Below the pieces are notes generated by a model. It ran no database searches. It was not told where the DNA came from and worked only from the letters and a program-made list of their open reading frames with translations. 64,000 nt of DNA, from contig JAISTQ010000054.1 of assembly GCA_031272505.1 (NCBI GenBank), positions 62,001 through 126,000 on the forward strand, read 5' to 3'. Origin of the DNA: Propionibacteriaceae bacterium (GTDB taxonomy: Bacteria; Actinomycetota; Actinomycetes; Propionibacteriales; Propionibacteriaceae). A program made the translations under genes and the position numbers. This document shows, piece after piece, positions 7,110-15,990 of the stretch (within the stretch, counting starts at the first letter, position 1; each line of letters opens with the position of its first letter).

Positions 7110-8133
7110 CGCCGTCGTCATCGCCGGGGACGCCCGCCCTGCCGTGGGCCGGCAAGCCAACGAGTTCGCGCGTGCCCACGGCTTGCCGCTGGTCGCCGAG
7201 CCGTCCTCGAATGCCCGCTACGGCGACGCGCTGCGCTACGGACGGGTGCTGCTCGCCTCCCGGCTCGCCGCCGAAATCGAGGTGGTGTTCGTCTTCGGCC
7301 ACCCCACCCTCTCCCGCCCGGTTGCCCGCCTGCTCGACCGCCGCGACATCCAGATCATCCGCCTCGCCGACGAAGTGCAAGTCGCCCCCATCGCGGTGAC
7401 CGCGCTCGCCACCGACACCGCCTGGCTCGACAAGTGGCACACCGCCGACGATTCGGTCACCCCACTTGAACCCTCAGGGGCGTTATCTTCGACCGTCGGC
7501 CCGGAGGGTAAGTCTCCCGGCACCTTTTGGCCGTCATTCTCAGCCGAAGGCTGGCGACGTGCCGGAGGCACTTGGAGCGAACCAAGTACGAGTGAGCGCA
7601 GCGAACACCACCCACTCTTCCTGGGCAACTCCAACGTCATCCGCGACTTCGACCTGGCCCCCGTGCCCGCGGAGGCGGTGCGGGTGTACGCCAACCGGGG
7701 GCTGTCCGGCATTGACGGCGTGGTCTCCACGGCCATCGGGGTGGCCCTGGGGCTGGGGGAGCCGACCCTCGCCGTCATCGGGGACGTCTCCTTCATCCAT
7801 GACCTGAACGCGCTGGCCATCCCCACCGGCGAACCGCGCCCCCAACTGCGCATCGTGGTGGTGGACGACCATGGCGGTTCGATCTTCGCCTCGCTGGAGT
7901 ACGGACGGTCGGAGTTCGCCGCCCACTTCGAGCGGCTCTTCGCCACCCCCACTGACGTCGACCTCGCGGCCACCGTCGCCGCCCTCGGCATCCCCGTGCA
8001 GACCGTCGCGAGCTGGGAGGCCTGCCAGCAGCTCCCGGAAATCGCCGGGCTGGAAGTCGTCATCCTTACCGCCGACCGCTCCCAGCGTCAAGCCGAAGCC
8101 CAAGCGCTCGCCCGCATCGCCCAGGAGTTGTGA
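7102..8133 (+). CDS. menD: MenD middle and C-terminal (TPP-binding) part, separate ORF with repeat
   Basis: This 343-residue ORF continues MenD in another frame: the middle domain (VVIAG, HPTLSRPVARLLDR), then GNSNVIRD, NRGLSGIDGVVSTAIG and the TPP/Mg motif GDVSFIHDLNAL with DDHGGSIFASLE. Between DKWHTADD and FLGNSNVIRD, where a family member has about 50 ordinary residues, it carries a repeat-encoded stretch (about 7487-7610), so here the element seems to replace native sequence rather than only add to it. TPP-binding and substrate motifs are otherwise intact. The 8-nt overlap with the upstream ORF predicts translational coupling. Together the two ORFs make about 498 residues against the usual 530-580. 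Confidence 0.8.
   Translation: MTNAVVIAGDARPAVGRQANEFARAHGLPLVAEPSSNARYGDALRYGRVLLASRLAAEIEVVFVFGHPTLSRPVARLLDRRDIQIIRLADEVQVAPIAVTALATDTAWLDKWHTADDSVTPLEPSGALSSTVGPEGKSPGTFWPSFSAEGWRRAGGTWSEPSTSERSEHHPLFLGNSNVIRDFDLAPVPAEAVRVYANRGLSGIDGVVSTAIGVALGLGEPTLAVIGDVSFIHDLNALAIPTGEPRPQLRIVVVDDHGGSIFASLEYGRSEFAAHFERLFATPTDVDLAATVAALGIPVQTVASWEACQQLPEIAGLEVVILTADRSQRQAEAQALARIAQEL
7487..7610 (+). repeat. Palindromic element R4, in frame inside menD
   Basis: It begins with the same module as R2 (TCGACCGTCGGCCCGGAGG). It then has a shortened hairpin A (CTCAGCC-GAA-GGCTG), hairpin B (GTGCC-GGA-GGCAC), TTGGAGCGAACCAAG and the end GAGCGCAGCGAACACC. It is read in a different phase from R2 and still has no stop. 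Confidence 0.82.
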
Positions 8134-8882
8134 TGCCCGTCCCACTCGCCGATGTCTGGGCAGCGATGCCCACCTGGGGCTGGGTGGTCCTCGGCGTGAC
8201 GGCCTTCACCATCGGCTTTTCGAAGACGGCGGTGAACGGCCTGGGCACCCTCTGTATCGCGGTGCTCGCGATGCTGATGCCCGCCCGCGAATCCACCGGC
8301 GTGGCCCTGTTGTTGCTGCTGGTCGGCGACATCGTGGCGGTGATCGTCTACCGCAAGAACGTGGAGTGGAAGCTGCTCGCCAACCTGATCCTGCCGGTGC
8401 TGCTCGGCCTTGGTTTGGGCACCGCCTTCCTCAGCTTCGTCGACGACCTGGTGCTGAAGCGCACCATCGGCGTGGTGCTGCTGGTGCTGCTGCTCATCGG
8501 GCTCTTGCCGGTGAAAGTGAATGCCTCCGGCCTGCCCATGAAGCTCACCTACGGCTCGCTGGCCGGCTTCACCACCATGGTCGCCAACGCCGGCGGCCCG
8601 GCCATGAACCTCTACCTGCTCGCCTCGAAATTCGACAAGTGGCGCTTCATCGCCACCACTAGTTGGTTCTTCTTCGCCGTCAACGTCACCAAAGTCCCCT
8701 TCCAAATCGCCCAGGGCATCATCGTCCCCGACACCGCCCGCCTCGCCGCCACCCTCGCCGCCCTGGTGCTGCTCGGCTGTTGGATCGGCCGCCTCACCAT
8801 CGACCACATCAACCAACACCTCTTCGACACCCTCGTCATCATCCTCACCGCCATCTCCGCCCTCTACCTCATCTTCGGCTAG
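8133..8882 (+). CDS. TauE/SafE family membrane permease
   Basis: The 249-residue protein is almost entirely hydrophobic, with about eight predicted membrane helices and the paired-repeat look of the TauE/SafE family (GFSKTAVNGLGTL near the N-terminus, ANAGGPAMNLYLL in the second half). Members export or import small sulfur-containing or organic anions; the substrate here cannot be told. The ATG shares one base with the menD stop (TGATG) and follows an AGGAG box at 8123-8127, so it is probably cotranscribed with the men genes. A GTG at 8130 is an alternative start. A link to menaquinone synthesis is positional only. Confidence 0.82.
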   Translation: MPVPLADVWAAMPTWGWVVLGVTAFTIGFSKTAVNGLGTLCIAVLAMLMPARESTGVALLLLLVGDIVAVIVYRKNVEWKLLANLILPVLLGLGLGTAFLSFVDDLVLKRTIGVVLLVLLLIGLLPVKVNASGLPMKLTYGSLAGFTTMVANAGGPAMNLYLLASKFDKWRFIATTSWFFFAVNVTKVPFQIAQGIIVPDTARLAATLAALVLLGCWIGRLTIDHINQHLFDTLVIILTAISALYLIFG

Positions 8883-8981
8883 CCCCCGCAATTCGGACAG
8901 CCCTTCTCGCCATGCGCACCCAACAGCCCGCGTCATCCGTCAGACCGAGCAAAGATGCAGGGTATCAACAGCAGGAGTGGA

Positions 8982-8987
8982 TAGAAT
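8982..8987 (+). promoter_or_regulatory. -10 hexamer of a leaderless menF promoter
   Basis: TAGAAT ends 8 nt before the GTG start of menF and no Shine-Dalgarno sequence is seen. This suggests a second transcription unit starting at menF. Confidence 0.55.
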
Positions 8988-8995
8988 AGTGGGCT

Positions 8996-10054
8996 GTGCC
9001 TACCCCGGAAGTGATGTGGATTCGACGTGGCGTCGGGGTGGCCATTGAAGTGGTGGAGCAGCGGATTGCGGCGGCGACGCTGAGTGAGGCGGCGGCCCAG
9101 CTGCGCGAATTGCGCCCCCAGGGGCGGGCGTTCGTGTGTGGCACGTTTGATCCGCAGCACAGCGCGGCGCAAGCGGTGGTGTTGCTGGGGCCGGAGCGGG
9201 CGCTCGACGTGGCGAGCGTCACCAAAGCGCCGTCCCCAAGTCACGTAGCCGCGGAGCACTACCGCGAGTACACCGGCAAGATTCAACAAGCGACCGCGAA
9301 GATCTCCGCCACCGAGTTGGAGAAGGTGGTGTTGGCCCGCGCGCTCACCTTGCAGGCTCCCGCCACGATTGATCCGACCCAGGTCGTCGCCTGCCTGGCG
9401 CAGGCGTACCCCACCTGCTGGACGTTCTATCTGGACGGGTTGGTTGGGGCCTCGCCAGAGTTGCTGGTGCGGGTCCAGGATGGGCTGGTAACGTCACGGG
9501 TGTTGGCGGGGACGATCCGGCGGGCTCCCGGCTCGGAGGCCAAGCTCGCCAGTTGGTTGGCGGGCGACGACAAGAATCTGCGCGAGCACGAGTTTGCCCG
9601 CGATTCAGTGGCGGCGGCGCTGCGGCCGTTCTGCACCGCGATGAATGTGCCCGAATCCCCCTCGGTGCTGCACCTGCCCAACGTGCTGCACCTGGCTTCG
9701 GAGATCACCGGCGCGTTGAAGCCCGGCTTCTCAGCGTTGGATTTGGCTATCGCGCTGCACCCGTCGGCGGCCGTCTGCGGCACCCCGACGGAGTTGGCCC
9801 GGCAGACCATCGCCGAGTTGGAGGGCTTGGATCGCGGCCATTACGCCGCGCCCATCGGCTGGGTGGACGCCCAAGGCAACGGCGAACTTGCCATCGCGTT
9901 GCGCTGCGGGCAGATTCACCCCGACGATCCGAGCCGCATCACCCTTTACGCGGGCGCGGGCATCGTCGCCGATTCTGACGCCGCCGAAGAGTACGCGGAG
10001 ACCGAATCAAAGCTGCTGCCGATGCTGCACGCGTTAGGGTATACCCATGAGTGA
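8996..10054 (+). CDS. menF: Isochorismate synthase
   Basis: MenF converts chorismate to isochorismate, the first committed step to menaquinone. The 352-residue protein matches the chorismate-binding fold: [31 protein letters not shown], the HLASEITG motif, [14 protein letters not shown] and [19 protein letters not shown]. These match the isochorismate/anthranilate synthase I family, and the menaquinone context picks MenF over a siderophore EntC-type enzyme. The GTG start follows a leaderless-type promoter. The 3' end overlaps menG by 8 nt (ATGAGTGA), so the two are probably coupled. Confidence 0.9.
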   Translation: MPTPEVMWIRRGVGVAIEVVEQRIAAATLSEAAAQLRELRPQGRAFVCGTFDPQHSAAQAVVLLGPERALDVASVTKAPSPSHVAAEHYREYTGKIQQATAKISATELEKVVLARALTLQAPATIDPTQVVACLAQAYPTCWTFYLDGLVGASPELLVRVQDGLVTSRVLAGTIRRAPGSEAKLASWLAGDDKNLREHEFARDSVAAALRPFCTAMNVPESPSVLHLPNVLHLASEITGALKPGFSALDLAIALHPSAAVCGTPTELARQTIAELEGLDRGHYAAPIGWVDAQGNGELAIALRCGQIHPDDPSRITLYAGAGIVADSDAAEEYAETESKLLPMLHALGYTHE

Positions 10055-10724
10055 AAGAAAACGTGACGACGTAGCCCAGATGTTCGACTCGGTGGCCCGT
10101 CGCTACGATCTACTCAACGACGTGCTCTCGGTAGGACAGGATCGCCGCTGGCGCAAAGCCCTGTTGCAGGCCGTCGATCCGCAGCCCGGAATGCGCATCC
10201 TCGATCTGGCCGCGGGCACCGGCACTTCCACCCAGCCTTTCTCGGATGCGGGAGCCGAAGTGGTCGCGGTGGACATCTCGCTCGGCATGTTGATCGTGGG
10301 CCAAGCCCGGCTTCCCGGCGAACGCTTCGTCAACGCCGACGCGCTCAAACTGCCTTTCGGCGATGACACCTTCGACGTCGTCACCATCTCTTTCGGGCTG
10401 CGCAACATCATCGACGTGCCCGCCGCCCTCGTCGAATTGCGGCGGGTCACCGCCCCCGGCGGCAAGTTGGTGGTCTGCGAATTCTCCACCCCGAAGCTCA
10501 AGCCCTTCCGCGCCGTCTACCAGCAATACCTCAAGCGCGTCCTTCCCAACTTGGCCAAGCTCTCCACCTCGAACCCCGACGCCTATCGCTACCTCACCGA
10601 TTCCATCCTCGCCTGGCCCGACCAGACCACCCTCGCCGGTATCATCCGGGACGCTGGCTGGCACCAAGTCGCTTGGAAAAACCTCACCAACGGCATCGTC
10701 GCCCTCCACCGCGCCACCAAGTAG
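10047..10724 (+). CDS. menG: Demethylmenaquinone methyltransferase
   Basis: MenG/UbiE methylates demethylmenaquinone with S-adenosylmethionine, completing menaquinone. The 225-residue protein has the UbiE signatures [20 protein letters not shown] and [13 protein letters not shown], plus [14 protein letters not shown] and the [15 protein letters not shown] strand. Length is typical. Translation is probably coupled to menF through the ATGAGTGA overlap. menB and menH are not in this window and must lie elsewhere. Confidence 0.93.
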   Translation: MSERKRDDVAQMFDSVARRYDLLNDVLSVGQDRRWRKALLQAVDPQPGMRILDLAAGTGTSTQPFSDAGAEVVAVDISLGMLIVGQARLPGERFVNADALKLPFGDDTFDVVTISFGLRNIIDVPAALVELRRVTAPGGKLVVCEFSTPKLKPFRAVYQQYLKRVLPNLAKLSTSNPDAYRYLTDSILAWPDQTTLAGIIRDAGWHQVAWKNLTNGIVALHRATK

Positions 10725-10767
10725 CCCGAAAAACGTCGGAAACTCGCTCCGCGAAAAGCCTGCCGCT

Positions 10768-10811
10768 ACCCACAATCAGCCCAAAAATGGCTGTTTTCTA
10801 AAATCGTGGGT
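10768..10811. repeat. 44-bp palindrome, copy 1
   Basis: The ends are ACCCACAAT and ATCGTGGGT (one mismatch to a perfect inverted repeat) enclosing exactly 26 bp, which contain an inner CAGCC/GGCTG stem. The outer 9-bp arms and the total length match copy 2; the inner stem differs. Confidence 0.65.
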
Positions 10812-10873
10812 AACCGAACATGCTGTGGGAGGATGGTTTACGCTCAATAGTCTCGCCGATCCGGGCGGAAACG

Positions 10874-10917
10874 ACCCACAATTTTGAAAACCGACCGGTT
10901 TTCACCAGATTGTGGGT
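10874..10917. repeat. 44-bp palindrome, copy 2
   Basis: The perfect 9-bp ends ACCCACAAT and ATTGTGGGT enclose 26 bp, which contain a nested stem GAAAACCG/CGGTTTTC with a 2-nt loop. Length and ends match copy 1. Confidence 0.7.
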
Positions 10918-10966
10918 TTGCTCCGACACCGGGGACGGGGTGGGAAGCGCGTCCGCGGAGCGGCGC

Positions 10967-11131
10967 AAGAGTTGATTCATAAGTCGGGTTCGTAGCGAGG
11001 ATGGGCTATGGGAGCCGCATCGTAAGGCGGAAGGTCGCCTGGATACTGGTGGTATCCCGGCTGACCTGACAACGCCACGAGGGGGTTTCCAGAGGCCACC
11101 GCAGTAGGACGGGACTTATGAATCAACTCTT
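10967..11131. mobile_element. MITE-like element with 19-bp perfect terminal inverted repeats
   Basis: The left end AAGAGTTGATTCATAAGTC (10967-10985) is the exact reverse complement of 11113-11131. The 165-bp interior has no ORF. A shortened relative with the same left end lies at 29562-29617. The size, perfect ends and lack of coding capacity fit a non-autonomous transposon. Target-site duplication was not clear, and the cognate transposase is not in the window. Confidence 0.7.
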
Positions 11132-11186
11132 AGAGGTCGGGGTTCGGATAGGATGGGGGTGTTCCGTTTGTCCCCCCAGGAGAGCC

Positions 11187-12479
11187 ATGAGTGAGATTGC
11201 CGTGTGCGATGTGGTGGTCGTGGGGGCGGGGCCGGCCGGGGCGGCGACGGCGGCGTACCTGGCGGGGCATGGGGTGGATGTGGTGTTGCTGGACAAGGCG
11301 GAGTTTCCGCGGGCGAAGGCGTGTGGGGATGGGTTGACGCCCCGAGCCGTCAAACAGTTGGTGCGCCTCGGGGTGGACATCTCGGACGAAAAGGCTTGGC
11401 CGCGCAACCAGGGGCTGCGGGTTTACGGCGGGCGCTACCAGTTGGACACGGAGGCCCTGGAAATCCCGTGGCCGGAGCTGATCGGGTTCCCGGCGTACGG
11501 GCTGGTGAAGCGCCGCGAGGAGTTCGATAATCTGCTGGTTAGCTACGCGGTTTCAAAAGGGGCGCGGTTCATTTCGGGGGTGACGGTGGAGGCTGCCCTC
11601 GTCGAGAACGGCCGGGTGGTCGGGGTGCAAGCCGCCGGTGAGACCAAACAGACGTTCCGGGCCGCCGTGGTGGTGGCTGCCGATGGCGCGGCCTCGCGGG
11701 TGGCGAAGTCGCTGGGCGTGGAGGCGGATCGCCGCAAGCCGATGGGCGTAGCCGTCCGGGGCCGCTATCAAAGCCCCAGGGCAGGCGAATCTTGGATGGA
11801 AAGCTGGCTGGAGTTGCGCGACGCGAAAGGCGGGCTGCTGCCCGGCTACGGCTGGGTGTTCCCCGAAGGTGGGGGGAGCTGCAACGTCGGTTTGGGCGTA
11901 TTGCAGGCAGGCGACGTCAACGTGCGCAAGCTGCTGGGGCAGTGGCTGGAGGGGCTGCCCGTGCAGTGGCAGTTTGACGACGTCCACCTGGAGGGCCACC
12001 TGGCGTCGGCGGCGCTGCCGATGTGCCTGAACCGGGGAGTGCTCTACAAACACGGCCTGCTGTTCGTGGGGGACAGCGCCGGGATGGTCAGCCCGTTCAA
12101 CGGCGAAGGCATCGCCTATGCCCTGGAGGCCGCCAGCTTCGCCGCGGCGGCGATAGTGGACGCCAAAGCGCGCGGTTTCGGCACCCCCAGCGCCGAGCAA
12201 TCGCTGCGTGGCTACGGCATTCGCGTCCACGAGGAGTGGGTCGGATACTTCCAACTTGGACGGGTATTCGCCGCTCTCATAGGAAAACCAGAGATAATGC
12301 GTATCTGTACTCGGTACGGCTTGCCCCACCCGAGCCTGATGCGCTTTACAATGAAGCTATTGGCCCATCTGTTTGATCGCTCCGGTGGGGACTGGATGGA
12401 TCGGGTCATCAGCTACGCAACCAAGGCCGCCAGCTTGACGGCCGCAACAACGCCGCGCCCGCGCGGCCAGAAGGGATGA
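11187..12479 (+). CDS. Geranylgeranyl reductase family FAD enzyme, MenJ-like menaquinone tail reductase
   Basis: The 430-residue flavoprotein starts with a Rossmann FAD motif (VVVGAGPAGAATAAYLA) and has the family landmarks KACGDGLTPRAV, VVAADGAASRVAKSLG and LFVGDSAGMVSPFNGEGIAYALE. In mycobacteria the homologue MenJ saturates one isoprene unit of menaquinone. Its position between the menaquinone genes and complex I supports the same role here (inference); archaeal-type lipid reduction is the other family function. The ATG at 11187 follows a good AGGAGAG box at 11178-11184; the longer in-frame start at 11118 would begin inside the MITE-like element and was rejected. Translation ends 10 nt before nuoA, so it probably leads the nuo operon. 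Confidence 0.87.
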   Translation: MSEIAVCDVVVVGAGPAGAATAAYLAGHGVDVVLLDKAEFPRAKACGDGLTPRAVKQLVRLGVDISDEKAWPRNQGLRVYGGRYQLDTEALEIPWPELIGFPAYGLVKRREEFDNLLVSYAVSKGARFISGVTVEAALVENGRVVGVQAAGETKQTFRAAVVVAADGAASRVAKSLGVEADRRKPMGVAVRGRYQSPRAGESWMESWLELRDAKGGLLPGYGWVFPEGGGSCNVGLGVLQAGDVNVRKLLGQWLEGLPVQWQFDDVHLEGHLASAALPMCLNRGVLYKHGLLFVGDSAGMVSPFNGEGIAYALEAASFAAAAIVDAKARGFGTPSAEQSLRGYGIRVHEEWVGYFQLGRVFAALIGKPEIMRICTRYGLPHPSLMRFTMKLLAHLFDRSGGDWMDRVISYATKAASLTAATTPRPRGQKG

Positions 12480-12488
12480 TAAACGTCT

Positions 12489-12848
12489 ATGAGTCCCTAT
12501 ATCCCATTCCTAGCGATGCTGGCGTTGGCGGCGTTCTTCCTCTGCGTCGCCATCCTGCTCAGCTCGGTGATCGGGCCGCGCCGCAAAGGCCGGACGAAGT
12601 ACGAGCCCTACGAGTGCGGCATCGATCCGACGCCGACGCCGGTGGGAGGCGGGAAGTTTCCCGTCAAGTATTACCTGATCGCGATGCTCTACATCGTCTT
12701 TGACGTGGAGATCGTGTTCCTCTACCCGTGGGCGGTGGCCTTCGACCAGTTGGGTCTGTTCGCGCTCATTGAGATGCTGCTCTTCAGCTTGGCGATCGGC
12801 ATCTCTTACGTATACATCTGGCGCCGTGGCGGCCTGGAGTGGGATTAG
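12489..12848 (+). CDS. nuoA: NADH-quinone oxidoreductase subunit A
   Basis: NuoA is a membrane subunit of complex I near the quinone-site junction. The 119-residue protein has three predicted membrane helices and the conserved loop YEPYECGIDPTPTPVGGG, followed by KYYLIAMLYIVFDVEIVFLYPW. It opens the 14-gene nuo cluster, 10 nt after the MenJ-like gene. Confidence 0.95.
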   Translation: MSPYIPFLAMLALAAFFLCVAILLSSVIGPRRKGRTKYEPYECGIDPTPTPVGGGKFPVKYYLIAMLYIVFDVEIVFLYPWAVAFDQLGLFALIEMLLFSLAIGISYVYIWRRGGLEWD

Positions 12849-12858
12849 GAGGTGAGCC

Positions 12859-13422
12859 ATGGCTGGTGGATTGGAAGATAAGCTGCACGAAGGTTTTATC
12901 CTGACGACGGTCGAAGGCATCTTCGGCTGGATGCGGCAAGCCTCGCTCTGGCCGGCGACGTTCGGCCTGGCCTGCTGCGCGATTGAGATGATGGCCTTCG
13001 GCTCGGCTAGGTTCGATTCGGCCCGCTGGGGCCAAGAGGTGTTCCGCGCCTCCCCGCGCCAGGCGGATCTGATGATCATCTCGGGCCGGGTGAGCCAGAA
13101 GATGGCCCCGGTGATGCGCCGCGTCTACGATCAGATGCCGAATCCGAAATGGGTGATCGCGATGGGGGCCTGCGCCTCGTCCGGCGGCATGTTCAACAAC
13201 TACGCCATCATTCAGGGCGGCGATCATGTGGTGCCCGTCGACGTGTACCTGCCCGGTTGCCCGCCGCGTCCCGACATGCTGATCGACGCGATGTTCAAGC
13301 TGAAGAAGCAGATCATCGCGCATCGTCCGGCGGGCGGGCATGAGCTGCGGGTTTGGGACGAGTTGGAGGCCGCCGCGTTGACGGCCCCGGCCACCCAGGA
13401 GCAGAAAGGGCTGATGCGATGA
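12859..13422 (+). CDS. nuoB: NADH-quinone oxidoreductase subunit B
   Basis: NuoB carries the N2 iron-sulfur cluster that passes electrons to menaquinone. The 187-residue protein shows the ligand pattern: tandem Cys in LACCAIEMM, a Cys in GACASSGG and one in LPGCPPRPD. An AGGAGG box precedes the ATG by 6-7 nt. The 3' end overlaps nuoC by 4 nt. Confidence 0.96.
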   Translation: MAGGLEDKLHEGFILTTVEGIFGWMRQASLWPATFGLACCAIEMMAFGSARFDSARWGQEVFRASPRQADLMIISGRVSQKMAPVMRRVYDQMPNPKWVIAMGACASSGGMFNNYAIIQGGDHVVPVDVYLPGCPPRPDMLIDAMFKLKKQIIAHRPAGGHELRVWDELEAAALTAPATQEQKGLMR

Positions 13423-14051
13423 GTTTCGGTACCCAGGAAGGGGCTTGGTCATCGGGGACGGGGGACACCTCCGGCTTCGGCGGCATTGTCACGAAAATAG
13501 AGTTTCCGAAGGGCAGCGAGCCGCCCTACGGCGGTTGGTATGACGGCGCGATCGCCCGTTTGGGCGAGTTGGTCGCCGAGCCCACGGTCGCCGTCGTCTT
13601 CGACCGGGGCGAGTTGACGCTCCACGTGGCCCGCGAAAAGCTGCTGGAGGTCGTCCAAGCCCTCCGCGATGACGCGAAGCTGCGCTTCGAATACTGCGTC
13701 TCGGTCTCCGGGGTGCACTACCCGGCGGATGCGGGGGCGGAGTTGCACGTCGTCTACCATCTGCTCTCCATCACGCACAACCGGCGCCTGCGCCTGGAAG
13801 TCAGCGTCCCGGACGCCGATCCGCACCTGCCCAGCGTGGTGCGCGTCTACCCGGCCGCCGACTGGCATGAGCGCGAAGCGTGGGACATGTTCGGCATCGT
13901 CTTTGACGGCCACCCGTACCTGACGCGCATTCTGATGCCGGACGACTGGGTCGGCCATCCGCAGCGCAAGGATTACCCGCTGGGTGGCATCCCGGTCGAG
14001 TTCAAGGGCGCGAAAGTGCCGCCGGTCGATCAGCGGAGGAGCTACCGATGA
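13419..14051 (+). CDS. nuoC: NADH-quinone oxidoreductase subunit C
   Basis: NuoC is a peripheral-arm subunit linking NuoB and NuoD. The 210-residue protein ends with the family signature [16 protein letters not shown] and RKDYPLGG. The ATG overlapping the nuoB stop (ATGA) was chosen over an upstream in-frame start at 13353 lying inside nuoB. It is separate from NuoD, unlike the NuoCD fusion of enterobacteria. A 4-nt overlap joins it to nuoD. Confidence 0.94.
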   Translation: MSFGTQEGAWSSGTGDTSGFGGIVTKIEFPKGSEPPYGGWYDGAIARLGELVAEPTVAVVFDRGELTLHVAREKLLEVVQALRDDAKLRFEYCVSVSGVHYPADAGAELHVVYHLLSITHNRRLRLEVSVPDADPHLPSVVRVYPAADWHEREAWDMFGIVFDGHPYLTRILMPDDWVGHPQRKDYPLGGIPVEFKGAKVPPVDQRRSYR

Positions 14052-15391
14052 GCGCCAGCATAGATTTCTACGCCGCCCCCGGCCACGAGGACGAGTTCAC
14101 CGCCTACGAGACGAACGCCGCCGGCGAGTTCGAGGCGATTCAGGCCGAGCAGGCAGATCGCGAAGACCGCGTGCTCGTCATCAACATGGGCCCGCAGCAC
14201 CCGTCCACCCACGGGGTGTTGCGGCTGATGGTCGAATGTGACGGCGAGACGGTGGTGAAGATCCGCCCCGGCATCGGCTTCCTGCACACCGGCATCGAAA
14301 AGTCGATGGAATACCGCTCGTACACCCAGGGCACCGCGTTCGTCACCCGGATGGATTACGTCGCCCCGCTGTTCAACGAGGCCGCCTACGTGCTCAGCGT
14401 GGAGCGGTTGCTCGGCATTGAGGATCAGATTCCGAAACGCGCCCAGGACATCCGGGTGCTGATGATGGAGCTGTGCCGCTTGGCCTCGCATCTGGTGGCC
14501 ATCGCCACCGGCGGTCTGGAGATCGGCGCGCTCACCGTCTATATGAACGGCTTCCGCGAGCGCGAGATGATCCTCGATTTCTTCGAGGCGGTCACCGGCC
14601 TACGGATGAACCACGAGTACATCCGGCCCGGCGGGGTCGCCAACGATCTGCCCGAGAACGCCATCGCGCAGTTGCACGACATCATCGACTGGGTGGAGAA
14701 ACGGCTCCCGGAAATCCACCAGTTCTGCGACGACAACCCGATCTTCAAGGGCCGGATGCAAGGCATCGCCTACATGGATTTGACGGCGTGCTTCGCCCTC
14801 GGCGTCACCGGCCCGTGCCTGCGCTCGGCGGGAATGCCGTGGGATCTGCGCAAGAGCCAGCCGTACTGCGGCTACGAGACGTACGACTTCAACGTCCCCA
14901 CCCAGGAGTCGGCCGACGCCTATGGCCGCTACCTGGTGCGGATGGCGGAGATGGAGGAGAGCCTGAAGATCGTCAAACAGGCGTGTGACCGCCTGGACGC
15001 GAGCCGCGGCGAGCCGGTGATGATCGACGATCCGGCGCTGAAATGGCCCGCGCAGTTGGCTTTGGGGCCCGACGGCCAGGGCAACTCGCACGAGCACATC
15101 AAGCAGATCATGGGCGAGTCGATGGAGAGCCTGATCCACCACTTCAAGCTGGTGTCGTCCGGCTTCGAGGTGCCGCCCGGCCAAGCCTACGTGCCGATTG
15201 AGAGCCCGAAGGGCGAGCTGGGCTGCCATGTGGTCGCGGACGGCGGCGCCCACCCCTACCGGGTGCACATGCGCGATCCGGGGTTCAACCACTTGCAGGC
15301 GGTGCCGCTGCTCTGCGAAGGCGGCATGATCGCCGACATTGTGGTGGCCATCGGGTCACTCGACCCAGTGATGGGAGGTGTAGACCGATGA
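14048..15391 (+). CDS. nuoD: NADH-quinone oxidoreductase subunit D
   Basis: NuoD (49-kDa type) forms the quinone-binding pocket with NuoB. The 447-residue protein has the [15 protein letters not shown] motif with its quinone-site His, and the usual GGLEIGALT and C-terminal [18 protein letters not shown]. The first ~40 residues are a somewhat acidic extension. It overlaps nuoC and nuoE by 4 nt at each end. Confidence 0.95.
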   Translation: MSASIDFYAAPGHEDEFTAYETNAAGEFEAIQAEQADREDRVLVINMGPQHPSTHGVLRLMVECDGETVVKIRPGIGFLHTGIEKSMEYRSYTQGTAFVTRMDYVAPLFNEAAYVLSVERLLGIEDQIPKRAQDIRVLMMELCRLASHLVAIATGGLEIGALTVYMNGFREREMILDFFEAVTGLRMNHEYIRPGGVANDLPENAIAQLHDIIDWVEKRLPEIHQFCDDNPIFKGRMQGIAYMDLTACFALGVTGPCLRSAGMPWDLRKSQPYCGYETYDFNVPTQESADAYGRYLVRMAEMEESLKIVKQACDRLDASRGEPVMIDDPALKWPAQLALGPDGQGNSHEHIKQIMGESMESLIHHFKLVSSGFEVPPGQAYVPIESPKGELGCHVVADGGAHPYRVHMRDPGFNHLQAVPLLCEGGMIADIVVAIGSLDPVMGGVDR

Positions 15392-15990
15392 AAGAAGAAT
15401 TAGAGCAGATCATGGCGCGGTATCCGCAGCCCCGCTCGGCCATCATGCCGATGCTGCATCTGGTGCAGAGCTACGAAGGCTACGTCAGCGATGCCGGCGT
15501 GGAGTTGGTGGCGGAGCTGCTGGGGCTCACCATCGCCCAGGTGCGCGGCGTGTCCACCTTCTACACCCAGTATCGCCAGCATCCGGCGGGCAAGCACCAC
15601 ATCGGGGTTTGCGCCACCGCGTTGTGCGCGGTGCTCGGCGGAGACGCGGTGTACGCGGCGGTCTCCGAAAAACTCGGCATCAAGGCCGACGAGACGACGG
15701 CGGACGGCCTCTTCTCCCTGGAGCGCATCGAGTGCAACGCGGCCTGCGACTTCGCCCCGGTGATGATGATCAACTGGGAGTTCATGGACAACATGACCCC
15801 CGAGAAGGCGGTCGCCATCCTCGACGATCTGGCCGCCGGCAAGCCGGTGCAGCCGGAGCGCGGCGCCACGCTGACGTCCTGGAAGGAGAACGAGCGGGTG
15901 CTCGCCGGTTTCTATGACGGTCGGGCTGACGAAGGGGTCTCCGCGGGCGTTTCCTCGCTGCGCAGCACCCCGAAGGGGGGTAAGAAATGA
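15388..15990 (+). CDS. nuoE: NADH-quinone oxidoreductase subunit E
   Basis: NuoE is a thioredoxin-fold subunit with the N1a [2Fe-2S] cluster. The four ligands are visible as C-x4-C in [13 protein letters not shown] and C-x3-C in [10 protein letters not shown]. At 200 residues it carries a short basic C-terminal extension (ending in KGGKK). It overlaps its neighbours by 4 nt. Its presence together with nuoF and nuoG shows a complete NADH-input module. Confidence 0.94.
   Translation: MKEELEQIMARYPQPRSAIMPMLHLVQSYEGYVSDAGVELVAELLGLTIAQVRGVSTFYTQYRQHPAGKHHIGVCATALCAVLGGDAVYAAVSEKLGIKADETTADGLFSLERIECNAACDFAPVMMINWEFMDNMTPEKAVAILDDLAAGKPVQPERGATLTSWKENERVLAGFYDGRADEGVSAGVSSLRSTPKGGKK

Larger units (their letters stand above)
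10725..11186. other. Intergenic region with twin palindromes and a MITE-like element
   Basis: No gene is supported in these 462 bp between menG and the reductase gene. The first part is relatively AT-rich and holds two 44-bp palindromes; the second part is a 165-bp element with 19-bp inverted ends. A TAGGAT box at 11149-11154 is a possible -10 for the downstream gene. Confidence 0.7.

Noticed and set aside
6642..8133. Split menD as a simple one-base sequencing error
   Set aside because: Restoring one frame would still leave about 30 residues missing before GPAHLN and a repeat-derived segment before GNSN, so an error alone cannot explain it; an error in addition cannot be excluded.
11118..11186. 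Longer N-terminus of the MenJ-like reductase starting at 11118
   Set aside because: It would begin inside the MITE-like terminal repeat and lacks a ribosome-binding site; the ATG at 11187 has AGGAGAG and fits the FAD motif position.
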